Program-made: the position numbers and the translations under genes
Shown: one piece after another, positions 1 to 5,922 of the stretch
How positions within the stretch are numbered: position 1 is the first letter of the stretch
How the letters are laid out: every line of letters begins with the position of its first letter
The notes under the pieces: model-generated
Seen by the model: only the letters and a program-made list of their open reading frames with translations
Told to the model about the DNA's origin: nothing
Databases searched by the model: none
Source: an uncultured Succinivibrio sp.
Lineage (GTDB): Bacteria > Pseudomonadota > Gammaproteobacteria > Enterobacterales > Succinivibrionaceae
Direction: 5' to 3'
DNA length: 7,322 bases
Assembly: GCA_902772715.1 (NCBI GenBank)
Contig: CACYBT010000119.1
Span: forward strand, 1-7,322

Positions 1-216
1 AACAAGCATTTTAACTGGTTTGCCAACCTGTTAGAGAATCATATAGATGGAATATGTAACTATGCGCTGTTTCATATAACATCGGGGAAAGTAGAAGGCA
101 CCAATAACATGATTAAAACATTAAGAAGAAGACATTTTGGTAGTCCTGATGATGATTACCTATTTCTAAAGATTATGGATGAATCTAGAAGATGGTCCCA
201 CAGGAATATTTATTGA
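1..216 (+). CDS. ISL3-family transposase, C-terminal 71 residues (5' end outside window)
   Basis: This reading frame is open from the first base and stops at TGA 214-216, so the gene begins upstream of the window. Its product would be a DDE-type transposase that cuts and joins the ends of its own insertion sequence. The visible part contains the motif SGKVEGTNNMIKTLRRR (residues 28-44), where E32 is probably the third catalytic acidic residue. It is followed by the segment PDDDYLFLKIMDESRR. The EG-x-NN-x-IK motif followed by an aromatic DY/EYF-LK stretch is typical of the IS204/IS1001/IS1096/IS1165 (ISL3) group. The ending just after the ESRR motif looks natural rather than broken. Whether the whole transposase is intact cannot be judged here. 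The family call is from motif recognition, so a related DDE group remains possible. Confidence 0.8.
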   Translation, partial: NKHFNWFANLLENHIDGICNYALFHITSGKVEGTNNMIKTLRRRHFGSPDDDYLFLKIMDESRRWSHRNIY

Positions 217-226
217 ACCATAAATA

Positions 227-257
227 AACCTGATTTTTTGATGATAATCATTAGGTT
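227..257 (+). terminator. Imperfect hairpin after the transposase, possible weak terminator
   Basis: AACCTGATT (227-235) pairs with AATC (246-249) and AGGTT (253-257), forming nine pairs interrupted by a three-base bulge (ATT), with a ten-base loop. The downstream bases CGGCTTTCTTCTC are only moderately T-rich, so intrinsic termination would be weak. It starts 11 bases after the transposase stop. It could end transposase transcription, or be a subterminal structure of the insertion sequence that blocks read-through transcription. Confidence 0.3.
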
Positions 258-268
258 CGGCTTTCTTC

Positions 269-298
269 TCAAATATAAAGGCTAATTTAATGTATAAT
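269..298 (+). promoter_or_regulatory. Candidate promoter of the rlmKL-uup-rnm operon
   Basis: A perfect sigma70 -10 hexamer, TATAAT, lies at 293-298 and would start transcription near 304-306, leaving a leader of about 19 bases. No good -35 exists: the best at suitable spacing is TCAAAT (269-274, 18-base spacer), which is weak. TG directly precedes the -10 box (291-292), but without the extra base of a true extended -10. A poor -35 suggests moderate strength or help from an activator. The -10 box lies within or at the edge of the insertion-sequence tail. Confidence 0.55.
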
Positions 299-309
299 GA
301 GCCCAAAGT

Positions 310-317
310 AAGAGGTG
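310..317 (+). promoter_or_regulatory. Ribosome-binding site that fixes the rlmKL start at ATG 324
   Basis: AAGAGGTG at 310-317 is a good Shine-Dalgarno match with a six-base gap to ATG 324. An in-frame GTG at 315 would lie inside this site and has no ribosome-binding site of its own. ATG 324 is therefore preferred, giving an N-terminus (MSLSFFATCPKGLE) that aligns with E. coli RlmL. Confidence 0.7.
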
Positions 318-323
318 TTATCC

Positions 324-2822
324 ATGTCTTTATCGTTTTTTGCTACATGTCCTAAGGGACTTGAAAATCTTCTTTTAAAAGAGTTGGTTAGTCTTGGTGC
401 TACTGAGGTTAAAGAAACCGTGGCAGGAGTGTCATTTAAGGGGGATTTTGCCCTGGGAATGCGTGTATGCATGTGGACTCGCCTAGCATCCCGTGTGCTT
501 CTTGAAATTTCTGAATTTTATGCCGGAACTGATACTGACTTGTATCTTGGAGCTCTTGCTGTAGATTATGAGAAGTATTTTGAAGTTTCCAATACCATTG
601 CTGTCTCTTTCAAAGGTACTAGTGAGGCTATCCGTAACACGCAGTATGGTGCTTTAAAAATTAAGGATGCGGTATGTGATTATTTTTTAAAAAGGAACGG
701 TATACGACCAAATGTGGATAAGGATAATCCGGATATTCTTATAACTTGTCACTTAGACAGGAAAGATAATGCGCATCTTCTTTTTGATTTATCTGGTAAT
801 GCGCTGCATATGCGCGATTTCAACCGTCATACCGGTATGGCTCCTCTAAAAGAGAACCTGGCTTGTGCAATGCTTTTACGCTCAAGATACAACGGTAGTA
901 ATCTTGTTGATCCGATGTGCGGTTCAGGGACACTCCTTTTAGAAGCCGCTGCCATGGCTACTGATACTGCACCTGGTATATGTCGTGACCACTACGGTTT
1001 TTTGCAGTTAAAACTGTGCGACAGATCAGCATACACTTCACTTGTCGAGGAAATGCATAAGCGCAGTCGTGAGGGAATGTTAAAATTTAAGCAGAGTGGT
1101 TATAAACTCTTTGGATTTGATGCAGATGAAAGAATTATCGATATTGCTTTAGAGAATGCCAAAAAATCAGGATTTGCTGACATCATTCAGTTTCAAGTTC
1201 AGAGTGTAGAAACTCTTGTAAATCCTTTCGATGATTTAAATGATGAGACTCAAAACAAGAACGCTCCCAGCTTTTTTGTAATTACCAATCCTCCTTATGG
1301 GCAGAGAATGGGAAACTTCAATGAGTTAATTAGTCTTTATACCAAACTTGGTGTTGTCTTTAAGGAGCAATTCCGAGGCGCAGTATGTGCAGTCATCTCT
1401 TCATCTGAGGATTTACTTTCCTGTCTGAGACTGCATGCCGATAAAATTTACAAACTCTATAATGGTGAACTATTATGTCAGCTGCGCATCTTTAGCATTA
1501 GACAGGGAGAAGAAGGCAGTGAGTCTTTAAGTAAGGATAATCTTGCTACGGATTTTGCCAATCGTTTAAGAAAGAATCTTTTGAAAATGAATAAATGGGC
1601 CAAAACACTTGGTCTTGAGGCTTATCGTGTTTATGATGCTGATGTGCCAGAGTATGCGGCAGCCATTGATTATTACAAGGGATATTACGTAATTTCCACC
1701 TATAAAGCACAGAACAAGGTAAGTGAGAAGATTGAGAAACGTCACGAACTTGATATGCTTGGAGCCACCATTGAGGTTACAGGTGTGTCTGGCAGTAAGG
1801 TGATTTTAAAGTCGCGTGAGGTTAAAAAGGGTAATTCCCAGTATGAGCGTCTTAGAGAGGATAACTCAGCCCTGATCGAAATCAGGGAAGGACCATTTGC
1901 CTTTAAGGTTAATCTTTATGATTATCTTGATACCGGTCTATTTTTGGATGGACGTCTTATTCGTCAATATCTTTATGAGCATGCCTCAAACTGTTCAGTG
2001 CTCAATCTTTTTGCCTATACGTGCAGTGCCTCGGTGGCCGCGGCCTTAGGTGGCGCAAGCCTTATTACGAGTGTGGATATGAGTAAAACCTATCTTGAGT
2101 GGGGCTATGAGAATTTTCTCTTAAACCAAATTGAGGCACACTCTCATGAGTTTATTCAGGCGGATGTCCTGGCTTTTGTTTCTAAAGATCCTGAGCATAA
2201 ATATGACCTCATTTATGTGGATCCCCCAACCTTTTCCAATTCTAAACGTATGCAGAATACTTTTGATGTAAGACGCGATCATCTGCAGTTATTAGGTAAT
2301 CTTACCCGTTTTCTCAGGGATGGGGGCGAGGTTGTGTTCTGCACGAATCTGCGCAGTTTCAGAATTGATGAACGTCTTGATGAATTTGGCTACTCGGTGA
2401 CAGATCTTTCTTCTAAGACACTCCCTTTTGACTTTAAACGTAATGAGCATATCCATCACTGTTATTCGCTTATTTATCATGAAAAGGAACGTCGATGTGA
2501 GCCTGTAGCCTTTGTTTCCTCGAATGTCAATCCTAAGTGGTCCAAGGTACTGCATGGCATAAGAAAGACTAATGAGCAGGAGATTACCCCAAAGAACAAG
2601 TCTGTCAATGGTCGACCTTCAAGAGCCTCCACTACGGTAAGATTTAATGCTTCGGGGATGACTGAAATTCACACCGATGGCAATCGTGACACTTCAGCCT
2701 TTAGGCACAATAACAAGAGGAATTTCAAAAGTAGTAAATTAAGACCTGCAGCTTTGCGTCCTAAATCTAGCGCCAAACCTCGCGTCTTTGGTCCCGAGGG
2801 CGTGAAGGAAGGCGTACAATGA
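324..2822 (+). CDS. rlmKL: Bifunctional 23S rRNA methyltransferase RlmKL (m2G2445 / m7G2069)
   Basis: This 832-residue protein is the fused enzyme that, in E. coli, makes m2G2445 (RlmL half) and m7G2069 (RlmK half) in 23S rRNA during 50S assembly, using S-adenosylmethionine. A THUMP RNA-binding region occupies about residues 45-155. The first methyltransferase domain has its SAM loop DPMCGSG (196-202) and catalytic NPPYG (322-326). The second domain begins with the DYLDTGLFLD element (from 533), followed by its SAM loop (560-569) and VDPPTFSNSK (632-641). Two things are odd. The SAM loop reads NLFAYTCSAS, with C567 where E. coli RlmK has glycine (YTGSAT). The recognisable catalytic region ends near residue 718, close to the 702-residue E. 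coli length, leaving a basic, low-complexity tail at 719-832. The stop overlaps the uup start (ATGA at 2819-2822), implying translational coupling. Confidence 0.95.
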   Translation: MSLSFFATCPKGLENLLLKELVSLGATEVKETVAGVSFKGDFALGMRVCMWTRLASRVLLEISEFYAGTDTDLYLGALAVDYEKYFEVSNTIAVSFKGTSEAIRNTQYGALKIKDAVCDYFLKRNGIRPNVDKDNPDILITCHLDRKDNAHLLFDLSGNALHMRDFNRHTGMAPLKENLACAMLLRSRYNGSNLVDPMCGSGTLLLEAAAMATDTAPGICRDHYGFLQLKLCDRSAYTSLVEEMHKRSREGMLKFKQSGYKLFGFDADERIIDIALENAKKSGFADIIQFQVQSVETLVNPFDDLNDETQNKNAPSFFVITNPPYGQRMGNFNELISLYTKLGVVFKEQFRGAVCAVISSSEDLLSCLRLHADKIYKLYNGELLCQLRIFSIRQGEEGSESLSKDNLATDFANRLRKNLLKMNKWAKTLGLEAYRVYDADVPEYAAAIDYYKGYYVISTYKAQNKVSEKIEKRHELDMLGATIEVTGVSGSKVILKSREVKKGNSQYERLREDNSALIEIREGPFAFKVNLYDYLDTGLFLDGRLIRQYLYEHASNCSVLNLFAYTCSASVAAALGGASLITSVDMSKTYLEWGYENFLLNQIEAHSHEFIQADVLAFVSKDPEHKYDLIYVDPPTFSNSKRMQNTFDVRRDHLQLLGNLTRFLRDGGEVVFCTNLRSFRIDERLDEFGYSVTDLSSKTLPFDFKRNEHIHHCYSLIYHEKERRCEPVAFVSSNVNPKWSKVLHGIRKTNEQEITPKNKSVNGRPSRASTTVRFNASGMTEIHTDGNRDTSAFRHNNKRNFKSSKLRPAALRPKSSAKPRVFGPEGVKEGVQ

Positions 2823-4717
2823 GTCTTATTTCGCTTCTTGATGCCTCTTTGAACAATGGCGCAGATATACTTTTATCTCATGCCCAGTTTGCTCTTGAGT
2901 CTTCGGAAAAAGTCTGTCTTGTCGGTCGCAATGGCTCGGGCAAGTCCACTCTTTTGAATATTATTGAAGGCAAAAGAGAACTAGACAGTGGGCGTATTAT
3001 CCGCGAAAACGGACTTAAGATTGCCTCCTTATCCCAAGATCCTCCGTTACATAGTGAGGATACGGTATTTAGTCTTTGTACCAGAAATCTAGGAAAGATA
3101 GGTGAGGCCTTAAGGCGTTTTTATGAAACCACAGATCCGCATGAGCAGAGCAGTCTTTCCCAGTATCTTGAAAATAACGGCGGTTTTGAGAAAGAAGCGC
3201 TTATCTACAAGATTTTAAACAATATCGGTCTTAATGCCAAAAGTAGTATGCAGTCACTCTCAGGCGGTGAAAAACGCAAGGTGGCCTTTGCTGCCACTCT
3301 TATCACTGAACCACAGCTGCTGCTATTAGATGAGCCTACCAACCATCTTGATATTAAATCCATTGAATGGTTTGAGGATTTTATTCGGAATTTTCAGGGG
3401 ACGGTGCTCTTTGTAACGCATGATCGCTATTTTGCCGATGCCATAGCGACACGTATTGTGGAGTTAGACCGTGGACAGTTATACTCTTACCCAGGTTCTT
3501 TCTCAAGGTATCTTAGCCTAAGAGAGGAACGTCTTAGAAAGGAGGAGCTCTCCAATATTGAATTTGACCGAATTCTTGCAAAAGAAGAGGAGTGGATCCG
3601 CCGTGGTGTTAAAGCCCGCCTGGCCCGCAATGAAGGGAGAGTGCGTGACCTTAAGAAATTACGTGAGCAGAAGGCAAACCGTCGTTCCCGTCTTGGAAAT
3701 GTGCTTATGGAAGCCAATGAGGCCGAACGCAGCGGCAATCTGGTGTTTAAAATTGATGACGTCAGTATCTGCTGGCAGGACGGTTACAAAATTCTTGAGC
3801 ATTTTTCTGCTGTAATAATGCGTAATGACAGGATTGGCATAATTGGTCCTAATGGCTGCGGCAAAACTACCTTTATTAAAACACTCCTCGGAATTCAAAA
3901 ACCAGCTCATGGCTATATAAGAGGGGGTGCCAATCTTAAGATTGAATACTTTGATCAGTATCATGAAGCGCTTAACCTTGATAAATCCGTGGCTGACAAT
4001 GTTGCTGACGGGCACAGTGAGGTTTTAATCAATGGGCATCACAAACATGTTATTTCCTACCTTGCCAATTTTCTTTTTGACGGCAAACGGGCTCGTTCAC
4101 CAGTAAGTGTGCTTTCAGGAGGTGAGAAGAATCGACTGCTGTTAGCCCGTCTTTTTGCCAGACCTTCTAATCTTCTGGTGCTAGATGAGCCTACCAACGA
4201 TCTTGATCTTGAAACCTTGGAACTATTGGAGGAACAGGTTTCATCCTATAATGGAACAGTCATTGTGATAAGCCATGATCGTAATTTTATTGATGCTGTG
4301 GCTACTGAAACCTGGTGTTTTGATAGAGAAGGACATATTGAGACCATTATTGGTGGTTATCAGGATGTACAAAGATTTTACAAGAGTAAAGAACAAAGAG
4401 ACAGTAAAGACGAGACTCCAAGTAAAAAGGATTATGATGCATCATCAGCGCCAGAACTCAAAAAGAAGAGCGAACCATCACGCAAAAAGGCAGGGCTTTC
4501 CTATTCTCAAAGACTTGAACTTGAACGACTGCCTTTGAAGGTTGAGGAGATGGAGAAGGAACTGGCTCTGATTGACGCGTCTTTTGAAGATGCTTCACTG
4601 TTTAGTGATGATAAAAAACTTAAGACACAGATGCAAAAACGTAAGGATTTAGAGGAAAAGATTGAGTCTCTTTATACTCGCTGGGAGAGTTTAGAGCGGT
4701 TAGATAGCGAATCATGA
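2819..4717 (+). CDS. uup: ABC-F ATPase Uup
   Basis: This soluble protein of 632 residues (E. coli Uup is about 635) has tandem ATP-binding cassettes and no membrane segments, as expected for the ABC-F class. Domain 1 has Walker A GRNGSGKST (36-44), signature LSGGE (147-151) and DEPTNHLD (171-178). Domain 2 has Walker A GPNGCGKTT (343-351), signature LSGGE (432-436) and DEPTNDLD (456-463). A charged linker rich in R, K and E lies between them. The charged C-terminus (about 520-632), with a likely coiled coil from 560, matches the extra domain that distinguishes Uup from EttA and is linked to DNA binding. Uup is associated with ribosome function and with branched DNA intermediates and transposon precise excision. 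All nucleotide-binding motifs look intact. A strong Shine-Dalgarno, AAGGAAGG (2805-2812), sits six bases before the ATG inside rlmKL. Adjacency to rlmKL is as in E. coli. Confidence 0.93.
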   Translation: MSLISLLDASLNNGADILLSHAQFALESSEKVCLVGRNGSGKSTLLNIIEGKRELDSGRIIRENGLKIASLSQDPPLHSEDTVFSLCTRNLGKIGEALRRFYETTDPHEQSSLSQYLENNGGFEKEALIYKILNNIGLNAKSSMQSLSGGEKRKVAFAATLITEPQLLLLDEPTNHLDIKSIEWFEDFIRNFQGTVLFVTHDRYFADAIATRIVELDRGQLYSYPGSFSRYLSLREERLRKEELSNIEFDRILAKEEEWIRRGVKARLARNEGRVRDLKKLREQKANRRSRLGNVLMEANEAERSGNLVFKIDDVSICWQDGYKILEHFSAVIMRNDRIGIIGPNGCGKTTFIKTLLGIQKPAHGYIRGGANLKIEYFDQYHEALNLDKSVADNVADGHSEVLINGHHKHVISYLANFLFDGKRARSPVSVLSGGEKNRLLLARLFARPSNLLVLDEPTNDLDLETLELLEEQVSSYNGTVIVISHDRNFIDAVATETWCFDREGHIETIIGGYQDVQRFYKSKEQRDSKDETPSKKDYDASSAPELKKKSEPSRKKAGLSYSQRLELERLPLKVEEMEKELALIDASFEDASLFSDDKKLKTQMQKRKDLEEKIESLYTRWESLERLDSES

Positions 4718-5571
4718 GTGCATATTTTTCAAAAATTGATTTACATTGTCATTCTTCAGCCTCAGATGGAGCCTTAAGTCCTGCTGCCTTAATATCAAGG
4801 GCATTAGATAAAGGGCTGACCCATATAGCCTTGACTGATCATGACTGTATTTTAGGGCTTGAAGAGGCTGAAAAGGCTGCAGCAGGTCATCTTACTTTCA
4901 TCAATGGCGTGGAATTGTCATCACTGTGGCGTGATAATCAGATCCATGTGGTAGGCCTTTATATAGATAGAAAGAAGCAGGCTCTTTTGACCTATCTTGA
5001 GATGGTACGTAATTTACGTGAACAGCGTGCCATGGAAATTGGTTACAGGCTAGAAAAACAGGGATTTAAAGACGCCTACTCTGAGTGCTGCGCTCAAGCC
5101 AAGGCCGGAGCCTCCATCACTCGTGGCAATTATGCACGCTATATTGTAAGTAAGGGGAGAGCACAGAGTGCAGATGAAGCCTTTAATATATATCTTAAAA
5201 AGGGGCGTTCCTGCTATGTAAAAACAGTTTGGCCTGCGCTTATGGAAGTGGTGAAGATCATTTTGGAGTCCGACGGAATTCCGATACTGGCTCATCCTAA
5301 ACGCTATGATTTTACTAATACCAAATTAAAGGAACTTTTGAGTGATTTTAAAGAATGCGGTGGCATGGGGATGGAAGTGTCATCCTGTCAGATGAAGCCA
5401 TCCGAACGGGAATATCTTACAAAACTCTGTTTTGACTATGGTTTTTTGGCCTCGATTGGTTCTGATTTTCATTATGTAGGTCAGTATCTTGAACTTGGAT
5501 ATAATCTCATTATTGATCCGCTTCTGCCTAAGGTGTGGGAGCATAGACAACATAAAGGCCCAAAAAATTGA
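4714..5571 (+). CDS. rnm: RNase AM, PHP-family 5'-3' exonuclease (YciV-like)
   Basis: This 285-residue PHP-domain protein closely resembles E. coli YciV (293 residues), now known as RNase AM, a 5'-3' exonuclease that trims the 5' ends of ribosomal RNAs. Putative metal ligands are visible along the chain: D9-L-H11-C-H13, D18, D42-H43 in LTDHD, E67 in GVELSS, H78 in IHVVG, H194 in LAHPKRY, and D251/H253 in GSDFH. That is the complete PHP set, so the enzyme should be active. It starts with an ATGA overlap on uup. No good Shine-Dalgarno precedes the ATG (bases 4700-4713 are poor), so translation probably depends on ribosomes finishing uup. In E. coli this gene lies far from rlmKL-uup. An older alternative annotation would be a TrpH-type or nucleoside-phosphate phosphoesterase, but the resemblance to YciV favours RNase AM. 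Confidence 0.88.
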   Translation: MSAYFSKIDLHCHSSASDGALSPAALISRALDKGLTHIALTDHDCILGLEEAEKAAAGHLTFINGVELSSLWRDNQIHVVGLYIDRKKQALLTYLEMVRNLREQRAMEIGYRLEKQGFKDAYSECCAQAKAGASITRGNYARYIVSKGRAQSADEAFNIYLKKGRSCYVKTVWPALMEVVKIILESDGIPILAHPKRYDFTNTKLKELLSDFKECGGMGMEVSSCQMKPSEREYLTKLCFDYGFLASIGSDFHYVGQYLELGYNLIIDPLLPKVWEHRQHKGPKN

Positions 5572-5727
5572 CTTTGGTCTAACAAAAAATTTTACTTACC
5601 CGTTAAACTATGGCAGGTTACTTTTCTTTTGGTGTATAAAATAAAAAAATTATGAGTACAAAAGGGATTAAGGATTAGTGCTAGGCTTAAAATACAAAGG
5701 CAAAAGTCTAACTTATTCTCGCCATAT

Positions 5728-5769
5728 TTGTCATAATGACACTGTTTTTTTTGACAAGGGAAGATGTCA
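5728..5769. promoter_or_regulatory. TGTCA/TGACA dyad cluster: candidate operator or short terminator
   Basis: TGTCA-TAA-TGACA (5729-5741) is a perfect dyad followed by CTG and eight T (5745-5752). A second dyad, TGACA-N8-TGTCA, lies at 5752-5769, so four copies of the same five-base half-site sit in 41 bases. TTGTCA (5728-5733) can pair alternatively with TGACAA (5752-5757). The first dyad plus T-run could act as a weak intrinsic terminator about 160 bases after rnm. The repeated half-sites instead suggest a regulator-binding region next to the TTGACA box. The GTCA-N3-TGAC core resembles the NorR site of E. coli, but a single short site proves nothing. Confidence 0.35.
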
Positions 5770-5786
5770 TAGAAGATGAACAAAAG

Positions 5787-5823
5787 ACATTACTTTATTC
5801 TCACTGCTAAAAAACAGTAATGT
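5787..5823. repeat. Perfect 8-base inverted repeat ACATTACT / AGTAATGT
   Basis: ACATTACT (5787-5794) and AGTAATGT (5816-5823) are exact reverse complements separated by 21 bases. They extend outward by a G-T wobble and one further pair. A small nested stem, ACTG/CAGT, can form inside. No T-run follows, so a terminator is unlikely. It could be an mRNA leader structure or a spaced protein-binding dyad upstream of the ydgA-like gene. Confidence 0.4.
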
Positions 5824-5890
5824 TTAATGTTTGGATCTTCATTCTTTTCAAGAAGAGAGGATCAGATTGTTTTAAATTTCAACACAATAA

Positions 5891-5915
5891 AGAGAGTTTG
5901 TTACTCTCTAAGGAA
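5891..5915 (+). promoter_or_regulatory. Leader hairpin abutting the ribosome-binding site of the ydgA-like gene
   Basis: AGAGAGT (5891-5897) and ACTCTCT (5903-5909) form a perfect seven-pair stem with a TTGTT loop. The Shine-Dalgarno AAGGAA (5910-5915) begins on the next base and sits seven bases before ATG 5923. A second AGAGAG at 5854-5859 could compete for the same CTCTCT strand, so two exclusive foldings are possible. The hairpin also has TTTTT six bases after it (5916-5920), giving a faint terminator look. This site also decides the start codon of the downstream gene. Confidence 0.5.
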
Positions 5916-5922
5916 TTTTTCC

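Larger units (their letters stand above)
1..303 (+). mobile_element. 3' part of an ISL3-like insertion sequence; right boundary uncertain
   Basis: The transposase fragment implies that an insertion sequence occupies the left edge. ISL3-family elements often begin with GGCTCT and so end in AGAGCC or a variant on the opposite terminus. The only GAGCC downstream of the transposase stop is at 299-303, giving an 87-base noncoding tail, a plausible length. Read in reverse it gives GGCTCATTATA, which shares only GGCTC and a loose TTRTA with the element-like ends at 7151 and 7238. The left end and the target-site duplication are outside the window. The boundary is therefore a guess, and the element could end anywhere between about 220 and 303. 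Confidence 0.4.
5572..5922. other. 351-base gene-free region between rnm and the ydgA-like gene, rich in inverted repeats
   Basis: No credible coding sequence is present. The left part (5572-5720) is AT-rich and shows nothing clear beyond a TATAAA at 5635-5640 that lacks a -35 box. The right part (5725-5915) holds three separate dyad symmetries, listed individually. A TTGACA at 5751-5756 matches a -35 consensus, but 16-18 bases downstream there is no acceptable -10 box (AGATGA at best). No promoter for the downstream gene could be assigned with confidence, although one is expected here. Confidence 0.7.

Noticed and set aside
315..323. GTG 315 as the rlmKL start, adding three residues
   Set aside because: It lies inside the Shine-Dalgarno that serves ATG 324 and has no ribosome-binding site of its own.
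2292..2555. 87-residue minus-strand open frame inside rlmKL
   Set aside because: It lies opposite the conserved RlmK catalytic region and resembles no known family.
3659..4015. 118-residue open frame on the minus strand inside uup
   Set aside because: Uup is clearly coding on the plus strand with all its motifs; the antisense frame shows no recognisable domain or ribosome-binding site.
5560..5590. Possible terminator overlapping the rnm stop (CCAAA/TTTGG)
   Set aside because: The stem is only five pairs with a mismatch beyond it, and an A-run rather than a T-run follows.
5751..5780. TTGACA as a full promoter for the ydgA-like gene
   Set aside because: The -35 hexamer is perfect, but nothing resembling TATAAT lies 16-18 bases downstream.
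5592..5783. 63-residue minus-strand open frame in the rnm-ydgA gap
   Set aside because: Its sequence looks like translated AT-rich noncoding DNA, no good ribosome-binding site was seen, and it crosses the dyad cluster.
5736..5810. 24-codon plus-strand mini-ORF starting ATGACACTG
   Set aside because: No Shine-Dalgarno precedes it, and its start lies within the TGTCATAATGACA dyad.
5827..5922. Upstream start ATG 5827 for the ydgA-like gene
   Set aside because: It would put 32 polar residues before the signal anchor and span the leader hairpin, while ATG 5923 has AAGGAA at proper spacing.
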